DNA of 64,000 bases from an uncultured Lactobacillus sp. (GCF_910589175.1 NZ_CAJURR010000011.1:1-64000), one strand, 5' to 3'; shown: positions 47,396 to 58,202, numbered from the stretch's first letter. Notes: generated by a model from the letters alone, not told the origin. Translations and numbers: made by a program.

Positions 47396-50338
47396 ATGGA
47401 TAATTTAAGTGAGAAAGTTGCATCAGTAGCTGTAAAATATACGGATTTAGATAATAATATGGCTGAACTTTCTACTTCTGGAAACTTAACAGGAAATATT
47501 GGCGATAAAATTAATTACAGTACAGCAGATGAAATAAAAAAATTAACTAGTCAAGGATATGTGCTAGTTAATGATCCGTTTGATAGCCAGGAAAAAGAAG
47601 CAGTATTTAGTGAAGATCAAGACAGTTACATGGTTACTTTTAAGCATGGTAGAGAGCAGATTACAGTTGATAATCTAAAATATGGCTGCAAGCTTGGAGA
47701 TCTTCAACTAAAGGGTACTCAAACCGTGCATTATGTTGGCGCGGGTAGTCGAACACCTAGGGATGAAGTGTCAACAATTACTTTTAATCGGATTTTAGTC
47801 TATGATCGTGTGACTGGCAAAAAGATTGGTAGTAAGGGCTGGGAAAAAGTTGAGCAGTCTTTTCCAGTAGTTGCTGCACCGAGTATTTTAGGTTATGTTC
47901 CCGATCAAGTTTTAGTTGGTGGAAAAACAGTTACGGCTGATGAACCAAATCGTGAGTATACTATTACCTATCAAGTTAATGAACATATTTCAAACAAAGA
48001 CCAGAAGGCAGAAGTTAAATATCTTGATATTGATAGCAATAATGAAGAAATTGTTGAATCTAAAATTTTAACTGGGGCTCCAAATACAAAAATTGACTAT
48101 AGTACAATTGATCAATTGAAAGAGTTAGACACAAAGGGCTATGAAGTAGTAAGTAATGGTTTTGATGCTAACGGGGATATTCAATTCTTCGATACAAGTG
48201 ACGAATATGTTCAAACCTTTATTGTCACCTTAAGACATAAGCAAGTATTGGTTAACGAAGAAAATCCACTTGATGGTATTGATGAGTCGGAATATCACAA
48301 GATAAGTAAACGAGTTATCGCTTATAGTGGTGCTGATGATCAGACACCAGAAGAAGTGGTACAGCAGGTGAACTGGAGCAGAGATCTTACAGTTGATGCT
48401 GCAACTAAACGAATTATTTCTGATGGAAAATACACAACTGAATGGAAGCCAGAGCAAAAAACATATTCAGCAATTTCTGTACCAGCAGTAAGCGGATATC
48501 ATACTTATATAAAAGAAATGCCTGAGGAAAAGGTAAGACTTGCTAACGTAACTGAAAAAATTAGATATGTAAAAAATGGCTATGTCATTCCTATTGATGA
48601 GAGCGGACAAAAGATTGATATTCTACCTAAATTACGTTTTGTTTCAGATAAAAATGATCCCACTCTAGTATCTTTACCTAAAAATAACTTAAAAGATGAA
48701 GAATTTGAGCCTGAATCTATTGATTTTGCAAAAATTGATCCAGCAAAAGACATAGAAGTTAAATATGTTTTAAAGCATAAATATGTGGCCGTAAATAAAG
48801 ATAATTCTCACTTTGATGTTAATCCGGGTGCATATCGCCGGACTGCTACAGCTTTGGTTCGTTATGAGGGAGCTGGTGATAAAAATCCTAATGATGCTAT
48901 CCAAACAGTTCAATGGAATAGAGACGTCACTTATGATGAGGTAACAAAAGAAATCTTAGAAGATGGAAAATATACTACTGAGTGGAAAGCAGATAAAGAG
49001 TACTTTGAAGCAGTAGATACACCAGTAATATCTGGCTTTACGGCTGATATTGGGGTAGTTGCTAAGCATGATGTAACGCAAAGCGATCTTTTTGCGACAG
49101 TAACTTACAAAAAGAATGGTGCGATTATTCCAGTTGATGAAGAGGGACGGGAAATTTCTGAAGCTAAACCAGTTCCGTTTCTTAATGATTTAACTGATCC
49201 AACTAGAGTGTTGGCAACGGAAGAAGTGCCTGAAATAGAAGGATATCGCCGCACTCAAGAGACTGTTTTAATTAAAGATCCAGTAGCAGATATTAAAGTT
49301 AAATACATTCTAAAGCCACGTTATGTTCAAGTTAATAGCGATCATCCATATCAAACAGTTAAACCTCATAATTACAGTATTCCGGTTAAAGAGACGGTTC
49401 GTTATGAAGGAGCGAGTGATAAAACACCAGCAGATCGAATTCAAGGTGCACGCTGGAATAGATCTTTAACTGTAAATGATAATAATGGAAAAGTAATTAA
49501 GGATGGTAAATATACTACTGCTTGGACTGTTGATAAAAAGGAATATAGCGCAGTTGTAACGCCAGTAGTTGATGGATATCATGCAGATCAATATCAAGTT
49601 AAAGAATATAAGGTAGAGCGTGAAAATGTTGATGTGGTGGTAAAATACCACAAAAATGGTCAGATTATCCCAGTAAACTCTAAAGGTGAAAAAATTGACC
49701 ATGCGGATCAGCCGGTATATGTAACCGATCCAACTGATGCAACGAAAGTTTTAATGGAACAACCAGCTCCAAGAATCTTAGACTATATGCCTAAAAATTC
49801 ATCAGTTGTTGTCAAAGATCCAAGTCGTGATACAAAGGTTATCTATTATACCTTTGATGAAATAAAAGAATTAATCTCAGATAAAAAGTTAAAGACTAAG
49901 ATTGAATCTGTTGATGGAAAGTCAACTTTAACAAATGTAGTCTCGCTTCTAGGTAATGACAATAAAAGAAAAGCAATCGTTACTTTTGTTGATTTAAGTA
50001 ATAATGCTGTTCAAATTGCATCTTCTAATGTCTTAAGCGGAAATGTGGGCGATAAGATAACTGATTTATACAGTACAGCTAAACAAATTAAAGAGCTGGA
50101 ACAGGCTGGTTATGAAGTGGTCTACAATGGCTTTGATCCAAAAGGCGCAACTAAGTACTTTGAAAAAGACCAAAAAACAGTTGCTACATTTACAGTAGCA
50201 GTAGAAAAAACTAAAAAAGTAGACGCTAAAGAAGAAAATAAAGCGGAGACAAATCCTAAGAAAGAATCTACACAAGTAGATGGACAAAATGAGCAAGATC
50301 ATAAAGTTTTAAAGCACATTTTTCCATGGATGAAATAG
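47396..50338 (+). CDS. Second mucus-binding-repeat protein without signal peptide, ending FPWMK
   Basis: 980 residues. It is parallel to the protein at 36361 domain by domain: N-terminal MucBP (VKYTDLDNNMAELSTSGNL), another near 205-285, and Mub repeats with VRYEGAGDKNPND and VRYEGASDKTPAD. It has one extra C-terminal domain (KRKAIVTFVDLSNNAVQIAS, about 860-945) that closely resembles the last domain of the large adhesin (KAVVNFIDVNTGKVIKTSG). No signal peptide, no LPxTG. The acidic/basic tail ends KHIFPWMK. AAGGGGG precedes ATG. Surface location is not shown by sequence. Confidence 0.8.
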   Translation: MDNLSEKVASVAVKYTDLDNNMAELSTSGNLTGNIGDKINYSTADEIKKLTSQGYVLVNDPFDSQEKEAVFSEDQDSYMVTFKHGREQITVDNLKYGCKLGDLQLKGTQTVHYVGAGSRTPRDEVSTITFNRILVYDRVTGKKIGSKGWEKVEQSFPVVAAPSILGYVPDQVLVGGKTVTADEPNREYTITYQVNEHISNKDQKAEVKYLDIDSNNEEIVESKILTGAPNTKIDYSTIDQLKELDTKGYEVVSNGFDANGDIQFFDTSDEYVQTFIVTLRHKQVLVNEENPLDGIDESEYHKISKRVIAYSGADDQTPEEVVQQVNWSRDLTVDAATKRIISDGKYTTEWKPEQKTYSAISVPAVSGYHTYIKEMPEEKVRLANVTEKIRYVKNGYVIPIDESGQKIDILPKLRFVSDKNDPTLVSLPKNNLKDEEFEPESIDFAKIDPAKDIEVKYVLKHKYVAVNKDNSHFDVNPGAYRRTATALVRYEGAGDKNPNDAIQTVQWNRDVTYDEVTKEILEDGKYTTEWKADKEYFEAVDTPVISGFTADIGVVAKHDVTQSDLFATVTYKKNGAIIPVDEEGREISEAKPVPFLNDLTDPTRVLATEEVPEIEGYRRTQETVLIKDPVADIKVKYILKPRYVQVNSDHPYQTVKPHNYSIPVKETVRYEGASDKTPADRIQGARWNRSLTVNDNNGKVIKDGKYTTAWTVDKKEYSAVVTPVVDGYHADQYQVKEYKVERENVDVVVKYHKNGQIIPVNSKGEKIDHADQPVYVTDPTDATKVLMEQPAPRILDYMPKNSSVVVKDPSRDTKVIYYTFDEIKELISDKKLKTKIESVDGKSTLTNVVSLLGNDNKRKAIVTFVDLSNNAVQIASSNVLSGNVGDKITDLYSTAKQIKELEQAGYEVVYNGFDPKGATKYFEKDQKTVATFTVAVEKTKKVDAKEENKAETNPKKESTQVDGQNEQDHKVLKHIFPWMK

Positions 50339-50342
50339 AAGA

Positions 50343-50386
50343 TAAAAGAGCTAGATTTGATTAAGCAAATCTAGCTTTTTATTTTT
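50343..50386 (+). terminator. Terminator of the second mucus-binding-repeat gene
   Basis: AAAGAGCTAGATTTG and CAAATCTAGCTTTTT. Confidence 0.85.
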
Positions 50387-50458
50387 AAAGTTTTTAGACC
50401 AATTTTGATGAAGAAGTGTATAATTAATTTTCGAAAAAACTTTTTCGGAGGAAAAATT

Positions 50459-51892
50459 GTGTCTGATAAAAGCGAGTCTTTGACCAAATTAGAAGAAGAT
50501 GAAAAGTATAATCGGTTAACAGCATTGAAGTTGTTCGCAATGACTTCATCGATGGTTATCTCAGTTAATGAGTTAGCTCCATTTGGAAAAACTGGCCCCA
50601 CAGCAGTCTTTTATTTGCTATTAGCAGGCTTAATATGGTTTGTACCAATTACGCAAATGGCAGGAGAAATGGCTTCAGTTGACGGCTGGGATAAGGGTGG
50701 AATTTTTACTTGGGTAAAAGGGTCCTTAGGAGATCGAGCTGGCTGGACGGCTATGTTTTATCAATGGATTCACATTACTGTTGGGATGAACACAATGATG
50801 TACGTAATTATTGGTGCATTATCTATTACCTTTGATACTCCTTGGTTTAACACTACACCAAGTATTAGATTTCTATTGATGATGATAATTATCTGGTCAA
50901 TTACTCTTGTCGAAATGGTAGGAGTTAAGAAAATAGGACATATTGCAGAGTGGTTATTTGGACTTGGGATAGCTTTACCAGTAATTTTGCTAATTATTAC
51001 CTTCTTTGTATATCTCTTGCAAGGACGTCCTCTATATATGCATCTAAGCTTAAATAATATCTTTCCACATCATTTAACTGGGGCTACATTAGTAGCTTTT
51101 GTGCCATTTGTGTTGGCATTTTGTGGTGGGGAAGCATCTGCTCCGCATGCAAAATATCTAGAAAATCCTAAAAAGTATTCGACTGTTATGCTCGCTTTAG
51201 CTGTGACTGCCATTTCTTTTGACTTACTTGGTAGTACCGCAATTGGAATGACAATTCCTAAAGATCAAATTCAAAATTCTACTGGGTTTGTTTATGCTTT
51301 TGGAAAAATTCTAGATTCAATTGGCTTACCAGGTGATGTTATTAAGAAGTTTATCGGTGTGTTACTGGCAGCTGGTATTATTGGAGAACTTGGAAATTGG
51401 CTTGCTGGTCCTAGTCAGGGAATGTTTGAAGCTGCTAAAGAAGGCTATATGCCTAAGTTTTTCGCTAAATCTACTAATCGTGATGTACCGATGCGGTTGA
51501 TTGTTTTACAGACTTTGATTGTAACTGCATCTGCAGTTTTAATTACTTTCACTAGTGGAAAGAACTCCGATTTTGCTTTTAATGTTTCGTTAGCTGCTAC
51601 GACTGCTCAGTACTTGATGGTCTACATTTTAATGTTAATTTCCTATATTGTTTTAAAAGTAAAACATGGAAACTTAAAACGCAGTTATTATATGACAAAG
51701 AGCAACGCTTTAGGAGTAATAATTGCAATTATTGCCCTGGTAATAACTGTGGTAGCTTTCTTTATTTCCTTTATTCCAGCACAAGGAACACCAGCTGAAT
51801 TAAGAGGTGTTTATGTTTGGACGATGATTGGTTTGTGCCTAATCGTTACGATTTTGCCGTTGATTATCTATCACTACCATTACAAATTTTAA
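50459..51892 (+). CDS. APC-superfamily amino-acid antiporter, glutamate/GABA-antiporter-like
   Basis: 477 residues from GTG 50459, with CGGAGG 8 bases upstream; an ATG at 50405 would add residues without a ribosome site. 12 membrane segments, with ELAPFGKTGPTAVFYLLLAG and EMASVDGWDKGGIFTWVKG in the first helices, as in the GadC-like group. Substrate could be glutamate, another amino acid or an amine; no decarboxylase gene is next to it. Located outside any operon, terminator at 52000. Confidence 0.8.
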   Translation: MSDKSESLTKLEEDEKYNRLTALKLFAMTSSMVISVNELAPFGKTGPTAVFYLLLAGLIWFVPITQMAGEMASVDGWDKGGIFTWVKGSLGDRAGWTAMFYQWIHITVGMNTMMYVIIGALSITFDTPWFNTTPSIRFLLMMIIIWSITLVEMVGVKKIGHIAEWLFGLGIALPVILLIITFFVYLLQGRPLYMHLSLNNIFPHHLTGATLVAFVPFVLAFCGGEASAPHAKYLENPKKYSTVMLALAVTAISFDLLGSTAIGMTIPKDQIQNSTGFVYAFGKILDSIGLPGDVIKKFIGVLLAAGIIGELGNWLAGPSQGMFEAAKEGYMPKFFAKSTNRDVPMRLIVLQTLIVTASAVLITFTSGKNSDFAFNVSLAATTAQYLMVYILMLISYIVLKVKHGNLKRSYYMTKSNALGVIIAIIALVITVVAFFISFIPAQGTPAELRGVYVWTMIGLCLIVTILPLIIYHYHYKF

Positions 51893-51999
51893 TAGAATAA
51901 ATAAAATCATAAGAATTATTAATAAATCAAATTTTTTACTTGTAAAAAGTTATAAACCATATTAAATTAGGATTGTATTCAGGTAAAAAGTGTAAAGCA

Positions 52000-52041
52000 A
52001 AAGAGCTATGGTAAATTTGAGGTATCCATAGCTCTTTTGTT
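52000..52041 (+). terminator. Terminator of the antiporter gene
   Basis: AAAGAGCTATGG and CCATAGCTCTTTTG. Confidence 0.75.
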
Positions 52042-52075
52042 TATAATATAAAAACTATACTAAGGAAAATAAATA

Positions 52076-53002
52076 ATGAATAACCCAGAAGAAATACAGC
52101 ATTTTATTGATGTATTACTCAAAGAAGATAGCTTTGTGAAGGCAGCAAAAAAGCTCTACATTTCTCAACCCTATCTCACCCAGTTAATAAAAAGAATAGA
52201 AGACCGGTTAGGAACACCAATTATTGCTCGGGATAAAAAGCCATATGCATTGACTCAAGCCGGGTTACTATATTATCAATATTTAGAAAATATTTCTTAT
52301 AACAAACAACAATTAAATAAAAAAATCGCCCAATACACTCATCCTAATAAAGAAATTATCAAAATTGGAATTTTAGAGAGTCTAGGTACCTATTTACTAC
52401 CAGAAATACTGCCAGATTTTTTAAAGAAAAATCTTCAAGTAGAAATACAGCTTTTTGAAAACTTCCCCAGAGAAAGTGAAAGAAATTTACTAAGTGGAAA
52501 TATTGATTGCTATATTGGTCAAACCCCAGAAGCAATTGATTCAAGCTTAGATATTGTAAGTAATGGTGGTGAAAGATACTATGTAGTAATTTCACCTTCA
52601 TCTCCGTATTACCAGGAAGGAAAATTTATCCTTAAACCAGATGACTTAAACCTAAAAGACTTATTACAAGAACCTTTTGTTTTAAGTGTTCCTGGTTCGG
52701 CTATTCGGCACCAAGTTAATGGAGTTTTCCAGCGATTTCATTTAGAACCACGAGTTGTTTTAGAATCTAAAAACATTATTACTGCAACTAGTCTAGCAAT
52801 TCATGGGATGGGATTAACTATCTCCACTGCTAGTATCATTAAAAGAATTGGTGAAACGCCAATTAACCTTTTTCCTTTAAGCTATGACTTAATTAACGTT
52901 ACTTTCTTTATTGCAACAAAAGCTGAAAAAACAAAATCGCAAGCTTTAAAAAATTTAGTTGAAGAATTTAAAAAGAAAAATTTACAGCCCATTATTAGAT
53001 AA
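52076..53002 (+). CDS. LysR-family transcriptional regulator
   Basis: 308 residues. N-terminal winged HTH (FIDVLLKEDSFVKAAKKLYI, then SQPYLTQLIKRIEDRLG, residues about 10-50) and a periplasmic-binding-like effector domain (about 93-300). It is followed, same strand, by the FMN/FAD reductase after about 130 bases, so it may control that gene; the effector is unknown. The ribosome site is AAGGAAA before ATG. Confidence 0.88.
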   Translation: MNNPEEIQHFIDVLLKEDSFVKAAKKLYISQPYLTQLIKRIEDRLGTPIIARDKKPYALTQAGLLYYQYLENISYNKQQLNKKIAQYTHPNKEIIKIGILESLGTYLLPEILPDFLKKNLQVEIQLFENFPRESERNLLSGNIDCYIGQTPEAIDSSLDIVSNGGERYYVVISPSSPYYQEGKFILKPDDLNLKDLLQEPFVLSVPGSAIRHQVNGVFQRFHLEPRVVLESKNIITATSLAIHGMGLTISTASIIKRIGETPINLFPLSYDLINVTFFIATKAEKTKSQALKNLVEEFKKKNLQPIIR

Positions 53003-53133
53003 GGTAAATGAGACTTCACACTATGTCAGCTATAACAAATTTGTTATTAGTAATTTGTAAAAAAGATATTTAAGCCTGTAGATTTAATAACTTATAATTT
53101 AGGTGAAAATATTTAAGAAAGGGTAGAAAAATT

Positions 53134-54984
53134 ATGAAATCAGGAAAATACAACGTAAAAGCTCAAGGACATGGTGCGAGTTTCATGCCTATGGAAGTTA
53201 CTCTTTCCGAAAATAAGATTGAAGATATTAAGGTTGACGCTAAAGGTGAAACTAAGGGAGTAGCTGACGAAGTATTTAGACGTTTGCCTGAAGAAATTGT
53301 TGAAAATCAGACTTTAAATGTTGATACAGTTAGTGGTGCCACTATCTCTAGTCATGGTGTTATTGATGGAGTAGCATTGGCAATTAGTGAAGCTGGCGGA
53401 GATCCAGATGAGTGGAAAAAACGAGCTAAACCAAAGGAACAAAGAGCTAAAAATGAGACTTATACAACTGATGTTGTAGTTGTTGGAGCTGGTGGTGCAG
53501 GTCTAGCTGCCGCTGCTAGAAGTATTCAACATGATAAAGATGTCATTGTACTTGAAAAGTTCCCACAAATTGGAGGAAACACTAGTCGTGCTGGTGGCCC
53601 AATGAATGCTGCAGAGCCAGATTGGCAAAATGAATTTAAAGCTTTAGCCGGTGAAAAAGAAACCTTAGAAGAACTAGCAGCAACTCCACTTGAAGAGATT
53701 GATCCAGAGTATCAAGAAGACTTTAAAAAATTACAAAAGCAAATAAAAGAATATGTAGCTTCTGGTGCGGATTATCTATTTGATTCAAAATTACTTCATG
53801 AAATTCAAACCTATTTAGGTGGTAAGAGAACCGACTTAAATGGAAATGAAATTCACGGTAACTATGCTTTAGTCAAAGAATTAATCGATAATGCCTTGGA
53901 CTCAGTGCATTGGTTAAGTGATTTAGGAGTGAAATTCGATCGCAGTCAAGTAACAATGCCAGTAGGTGCCTTATGGAGAAGAGGGCACAAGCCAGTTGAA
54001 CCAATGGGTTATGCCTTTATTCATGTTTTAGGTGATTGGGTAAAGGATCATGGTGGAAGAATTCTGACCGATACTCGAGCTGAGCACTTGATTATTGAAG
54101 ATGGTCAAGTTAAAGGCGTTATTGCTAAAAGACCAGATGGAAGTACGATCACGGTTCATGCTAAAGTTGTAATTCTAACTGCTGGTGGATTTGGGGCAAA
54201 TACGCCAATGGTTCAAAAATACAATACTTACTGGAAGCATATTGATGATAATATTGCCACTACTAATTCTCCTGCAATTACTGGTGACGGAATTAATCTT
54301 GGTAAAGAAGCAGGTGCAGACTTAGTTGGCATGGGCTTTATTCAGATGATGCCCGTTTCTGATCCAAAGACTGGTGAGCTATTTACTGGTCTACAAACTC
54401 CACCAGAAAACTATATTATGGTTAATCAAAAGGGTAAGCGTTTCGTAAATGAATTTGCAGAACGTGATGTTTTAACCAAAGCAGCTATAGATAATGGTGG
54501 CTTGTTCTATTTAATTGCTGATGACAAGATTAAAGATACGGCTTATAACACAACTCAAGAATCAATTGATGCACAAGTAAAGGCTGGAACTTTGTTTAGA
54601 GCTGATAGCTTAGAAGATTTGGCTAAACAAGTTGGAATGGATCCTGATACTTTAGTGGAGACCATTGAGAAATATAATTCTTATGTTGAAGCAGGAAAAG
54701 ATCCAGATTTTGAAAAATCAGCCTTTAATCTAAAATGTGAAGTTGCTCCATTCTATGCAACCCCGAGAAAGCCAGCCATCCACCATACTATGGGTGGTTT
54801 GAAGATTGATACAGGTGCTCATGTTTTAGATAAAGATGGTCAGCAAATTCCTGGTCTATATGCTGCTGGGGAAGTAGCCGGCGGAATTCACGCAGGTAAC
54901 CGTTTAGGTGGAAATTCGCTTGCTGATATCTTTACTTTTGGTAGAATTGCCGCAAATAGCGCAAATGATGAATTAGAAAAATAG
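53134..54984 (+). CDS. Fumarate-reductase-like flavoprotein with FMN-binding domain
   Basis: 616 residues. Residues about 1-85 are an FMN_bind domain with [10 protein letters not shown], where a Thr normally carries covalent FMN placed by ApbE. From about 108: [17 protein letters not shown] and [13 protein letters not shown] (FAD fold), and the C-terminal signature [20 protein letters not shown]. No signal peptide, no haem motif. Family members reduce fumarate, urocanate or other double bonds with electrons from outside; here it may help regenerate NAD. The LysR gene upstream is a possible regulator. GAAAGGG precedes ATG. Confidence 0.88.
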   Translation: MKSGKYNVKAQGHGASFMPMEVTLSENKIEDIKVDAKGETKGVADEVFRRLPEEIVENQTLNVDTVSGATISSHGVIDGVALAISEAGGDPDEWKKRAKPKEQRAKNETYTTDVVVVGAGGAGLAAAARSIQHDKDVIVLEKFPQIGGNTSRAGGPMNAAEPDWQNEFKALAGEKETLEELAATPLEEIDPEYQEDFKKLQKQIKEYVASGADYLFDSKLLHEIQTYLGGKRTDLNGNEIHGNYALVKELIDNALDSVHWLSDLGVKFDRSQVTMPVGALWRRGHKPVEPMGYAFIHVLGDWVKDHGGRILTDTRAEHLIIEDGQVKGVIAKRPDGSTITVHAKVVILTAGGFGANTPMVQKYNTYWKHIDDNIATTNSPAITGDGINLGKEAGADLVGMGFIQMMPVSDPKTGELFTGLQTPPENYIMVNQKGKRFVNEFAERDVLTKAAIDNGGLFYLIADDKIKDTAYNTTQESIDAQVKAGTLFRADSLEDLAKQVGMDPDTLVETIEKYNSYVEAGKDPDFEKSAFNLKCEVAPFYATPRKPAIHHTMGGLKIDTGAHVLDKDGQQIPGLYAAGEVAGGIHAGNRLGGNSLADIFTFGRIAANSANDELEK

Positions 54985-54996
54985 TATTAATCCATT

Positions 54997-55033
54997 AAAA
55001 CGTTGTAAACACTAGAGTTTACAGCGTTTTTTT
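54997..55033 (+). terminator. Terminator of the flavoprotein gene
   Basis: AAAACGTTGTAAAC and GTTTACAGCGTTTTTTT. Confidence 0.85.
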
Positions 55034-55075
55034 GCTAAAATACTAAAAATAATTGATTTTTTTGGAGGAATATAA

Positions 55076-56440
55076 TTGAAAGAAGCGCAGGAAAAGAAGC
55101 TGACGACAAAACAATATTTAATTGTAGCATCAATGATTTTTGCACTATTCTTTGGTGCAGGAAACTTAATTTTCCCACTTCATTTAGGCCAGCTTGCTGG
55201 TAAAAATTGGGGACCAGCAGCAATTGGTTTTTCAATTACTGGGGTAGTTTTACCCCTACTTTCACTCCTAGCCGTTGCTATTACTCGTAGTAATGGTGTT
55301 TATCAAATTGGGTTACCAGTAGGAAAAGTTTTTGCTCTTTTGTTTATGACTTTGATGCAGCTTGCCATCGGTCCGTTATTTGCCGCTCCAAGAAATGCAA
55401 CTGTATCTTATACTGTTGGAATTGCTCCTTTATTGCCCAAGCAATTTCGGGGGACCGGGTTAGTTGTTTTTACGATTATCTTTTTTGCGATAGTGTACGC
55501 GATTGCCTATAACGAAAGTGATATTCTTTCCTCTCTGGGTAAAATCTTAAACCCAATCTTTTTAATTTTGCTGTTTATTATTTTTGTTATTGCATTTGCT
55601 TGGCCGCTCGGTAATCCCAATACTGTTCCCGTAACCAAAGCCTACCTGAATGGTGCCATCGTTAAGGGATTCTTAGAGGGATATAACACTATGGATGCAC
55701 TAGCAGGATTAGCATTCGGTGTAACTGTAGTAACAGCAATTAAAGAGTTAGTTAATAATGATGAAAAGAAGACTGCCAAAATAACTGCAAAGTCTGGATT
55801 AATTGCGGTTGTTGCAATTGGAGTGATTTATACCTTATTGATCGTTATTGGCGCAATGTCATTAGGACATTTTAAAATAGCGAGTGATGGTGGAATTCTG
55901 CTTTCAGAGATTGTTAAATATTATGCTGGTATTTTTGGACAAGCCTTATTAGCTGTTTTAATTTTCTTAGCGTGTTTAACTACTGCAGTTGGGGTATTGG
56001 CTGCGTTTGCTCTAGATTTTAGTGCTCATTATTCAAAAATTAGTTACAAGGGCTGGTTGACGATTGGATGTATTGGATCTTTGGCTACCGCCAATCTAGG
56101 CTTAGAGAAAATTATTCACTGGTCGCTTCCTGTCTTAATGTTTTTATATCCTTTAGCAATTGTATTAATTATCTTATCGGTATGTTCGCCATTATTTAAG
56201 GGTGATATGGTTGTATACAAAGTTACTATGCTTTTGACCTTGATTCCAGCAGTCTTTGATTTAATTACAAACTTGCCAGCACCAATTGCTGGAACGTCAT
56301 TCTACAATGCTGCTAGTCGTATTAGACTTCAGTATTTGCCATTTGCTAATATTGGTCTAGCCTGGGTTGTACCGACGATCTTAGGGTTAGTTATTGGAAT
56401 TTTAGTTCACATTTGGCGTCGTAAATCTAATCGAATTTAA
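55076..56440 (+). CDS. brnQ: Branched-chain amino-acid transporter
   Basis: 454 residues from TTG 55076, with GGAGGA 7 bases upstream. 12 membrane segments with the LIVCS family blocks: FGAGNLIFPLHLGQLAG (about 21-37), APRNATVSYT, and GYNTMDALAGLAFG. It brings in Leu, Ile and Val with sodium or protons. The terminator (56442-56475) directly follows. Confidence 0.92.
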   Translation: MKEAQEKKLTTKQYLIVASMIFALFFGAGNLIFPLHLGQLAGKNWGPAAIGFSITGVVLPLLSLLAVAITRSNGVYQIGLPVGKVFALLFMTLMQLAIGPLFAAPRNATVSYTVGIAPLLPKQFRGTGLVVFTIIFFAIVYAIAYNESDILSSLGKILNPIFLILLFIIFVIAFAWPLGNPNTVPVTKAYLNGAIVKGFLEGYNTMDALAGLAFGVTVVTAIKELVNNDEKKTAKITAKSGLIAVVAIGVIYTLLIVIGAMSLGHFKIASDGGILLSEIVKYYAGIFGQALLAVLIFLACLTTAVGVLAAFALDFSAHYSKISYKGWLTIGCIGSLATANLGLEKIIHWSLPVLMFLYPLAIVLIILSVCSPLFKGDMVVYKVTMLLTLIPAVFDLITNLPAPIAGTSFYNAASRIRLQYLPFANIGLAWVVPTILGLVIGILVHIWRRKSNRI

Positions 56441-56441
56441 G

Positions 56442-56475
56442 AAAAGCTATGGTTCATTTGAATCATAGCTTTTTT
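56442..56475 (+). terminator. Terminator of brnQ
   Basis: AAAAGCTATGGTTC, 4 bases, GAATCATAGCTTTTTT. It overlaps any longer start of the next gene and so argues for ATG 56503 there. Confidence 0.85.
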
Positions 56476-56502
56476 GTTGGGATAATAAATTTGGTGATAA
56501 AA

Positions 56503-57225
56503 ATGAGTTTAACTAATAAGGTACCTGAAAAAGACGTTCATGATTTATTTACACGAGTTGCTCCACATTATGATCAGATGAATAATCTAATTAGCTTAGG
56601 AACACAAAATGGCTGGCGGAAAAAGTTCTTTAAAGAATTAAGAGTAGCGCCTGGAGATTTTGCATTAGACCTATGTTGCGGGACGGGTGACTTAACAATT
56701 GCCCTTGCAAAACAAGTGGGACCTTCTGGCAATGTAATTGGACTAGATTTTAATCAAAAAATGCTCGACTTAGCCGACAAAAAGATCAGGGCACAAAATT
56801 TACAAAAAGAAATTCAATTAAAGCAAGGGGATGCAATGCATTTGCCTTATCCGGACCAAAGCTTTGATATTGTAACAATTGGTTTTGGTTTACGTAATGT
56901 TCCTGATGCAGATCAAGTTTTGAAAGAAGTTTATCGGGTTTTAAAGCCAGGTGGAAAAGTTGGAATTCTAGAGACTTCACAGCCAACTAATCCAATTATT
57001 AAGTTGGGATGGGAAAATTACTTTAAACTATTTCCTAATTTTGCTAAGTTATTGGGTGCTAATGTTGACGATTATAAGTACTTATCACATACTACAGCTA
57101 AATTTATTTCAGCTACGCGTTTAAAGGAAATGCTTGAGCAAGATGGCTTTAAAAATGTAACAATAACCAAATTAAATTTAGGTGCTGGTGCAATTCATAT
57201 CGGAATTAAAAAGAAAATGAGATAA
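56503..57225 (+). CDS. ubiE: UbiE/MenG-type C-methyltransferase
   Basis: 240 residues from ATG 56503. SAM-binding LDLCCGTGDLTIAL (about 50-63), GDAMHLPYPDQSFD, and the UbiE signature GFGLRNVPDADQVLKEVYRV (about 126-145). It would methylate demethylmenaquinone. The rest of the menaquinone pathway is not in view, and lactobacilli of this group often lack it, so it may use imported precursors or another substrate. GGTGAT is the ribosome site. Confidence 0.88.
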   Translation: MSLTNKVPEKDVHDLFTRVAPHYDQMNNLISLGTQNGWRKKFFKELRVAPGDFALDLCCGTGDLTIALAKQVGPSGNVIGLDFNQKMLDLADKKIRAQNLQKEIQLKQGDAMHLPYPDQSFDIVTIGFGLRNVPDADQVLKEVYRVLKPGGKVGILETSQPTNPIIKLGWENYFKLFPNFAKLLGANVDDYKYLSHTTAKFISATRLKEMLEQDGFKNVTITKLNLGAGAIHIGIKKKMR

Positions 57226-57257
57226 AATATAAAATAAAAACTAAAAAGGAGAATTTT

Positions 57258-58172
57258 ATGAGAACTGGCACTAAAATTATTACTTTAGACAACGGTTATC
57301 ACTTGTGGACTAATACTCAAGGTGAAGGTGACATTCATTTATTAGCACTTCACGGTGGCCCTGGTGGAAATCATGAATATTGGGAAGATGCTGCAGAACA
57401 ATTAAAGAAACAGGGACTTAATGTTCAAGTAACTATGTATGATCAACTAGGGTCACTTTACTCTGATCAACCAGACTACTCAGATCCAGAAATTGCTAAG
57501 AAGTATTTAACTTATGAATATTTCTTAGATGAAGTTGATGAAGTGCGTGAAAAGCTTGGCTTAGATAATTTCTACTTAATTGGCCAAAGCTGGGGCGGCC
57601 TCTTGGTGCAAGAATATGCAGTTAAATATGGGCAGCATTTAAAGGGCGCCATTATTTCTTCAATGGTTGATGAAATTGATGAGTATGTTGATTCTGTAAA
57701 TAGAAGGAGACAAGAAGTTCTTCCTCAAACAGAAATTGATTTCATGCATGAGTGTGAGAAGAATAATGATTATGATAATCAACGCTACCAAGATGATGTA
57801 CGAATTTTAAATATTAATTTTGTTGATAGAAAGCAACCTTCAGAGCTTTATCACTTAAAGGATCTTGGCGGAAGTGCGGTTTACAATGTCTTTCAAGGTG
57901 ATAATGAATTTGTTATTACTGGTAAGCTTAAAGATTGGCACTTTAGAGACCAACTTAAGAATATTAAAGTACCAACTTTAATTACTTTTGGTGAAAATGA
58001 AACTATGCCAATTTCTACTGCTAAAATTATGCAAAAAGAAATTCCAAATTCACGCCTAGTTACTACTCCTGATGGAGGTCACCACCATATGGTTGATAAT
58101 CCAGATGTTTACTACAAACACTTGGCTGACTTTATTCGTGAAGTTGAAGATGGTAGTTTTAAAGGTGAATAG
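57258..58172 (+). CDS. pepI: Proline iminopeptidase
   Basis: 304 residues of alpha/beta-hydrolase fold. HGGPGGNHEYW (about 32-42) is the oxyanion-hole block specific for the PIP family, GQSWGG (Ser about 111) is the nucleophile elbow, and GGHHHMVD near the end holds the His. It removes N-terminal proline from short peptides, useful in a protein-rich host diet. AAAAGGAG precedes ATG. 32 bases after ubiE, so possibly in one transcript. Confidence 0.88.
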   Translation: MRTGTKIITLDNGYHLWTNTQGEGDIHLLALHGGPGGNHEYWEDAAEQLKKQGLNVQVTMYDQLGSLYSDQPDYSDPEIAKKYLTYEYFLDEVDEVREKLGLDNFYLIGQSWGGLLVQEYAVKYGQHLKGAIISSMVDEIDEYVDSVNRRRQEVLPQTEIDFMHECEKNNDYDNQRYQDDVRILNINFVDRKQPSELYHLKDLGGSAVYNVFQGDNEFVITGKLKDWHFRDQLKNIKVPTLITFGENETMPISTAKIMQKEIPNSRLVTTPDGGHHHMVDNPDVYYKHLADFIREVEDGSFKGE

Positions 58173-58202
58173 AAAAGTCGATGCTGAGCATCGGCTTTTT
58201 TA
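58173..58202 (+). terminator. Terminator of pepI
   Basis: AAAAGTCGATGCTGAGCATCGGCTTTTTT. Confidence 0.85.
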
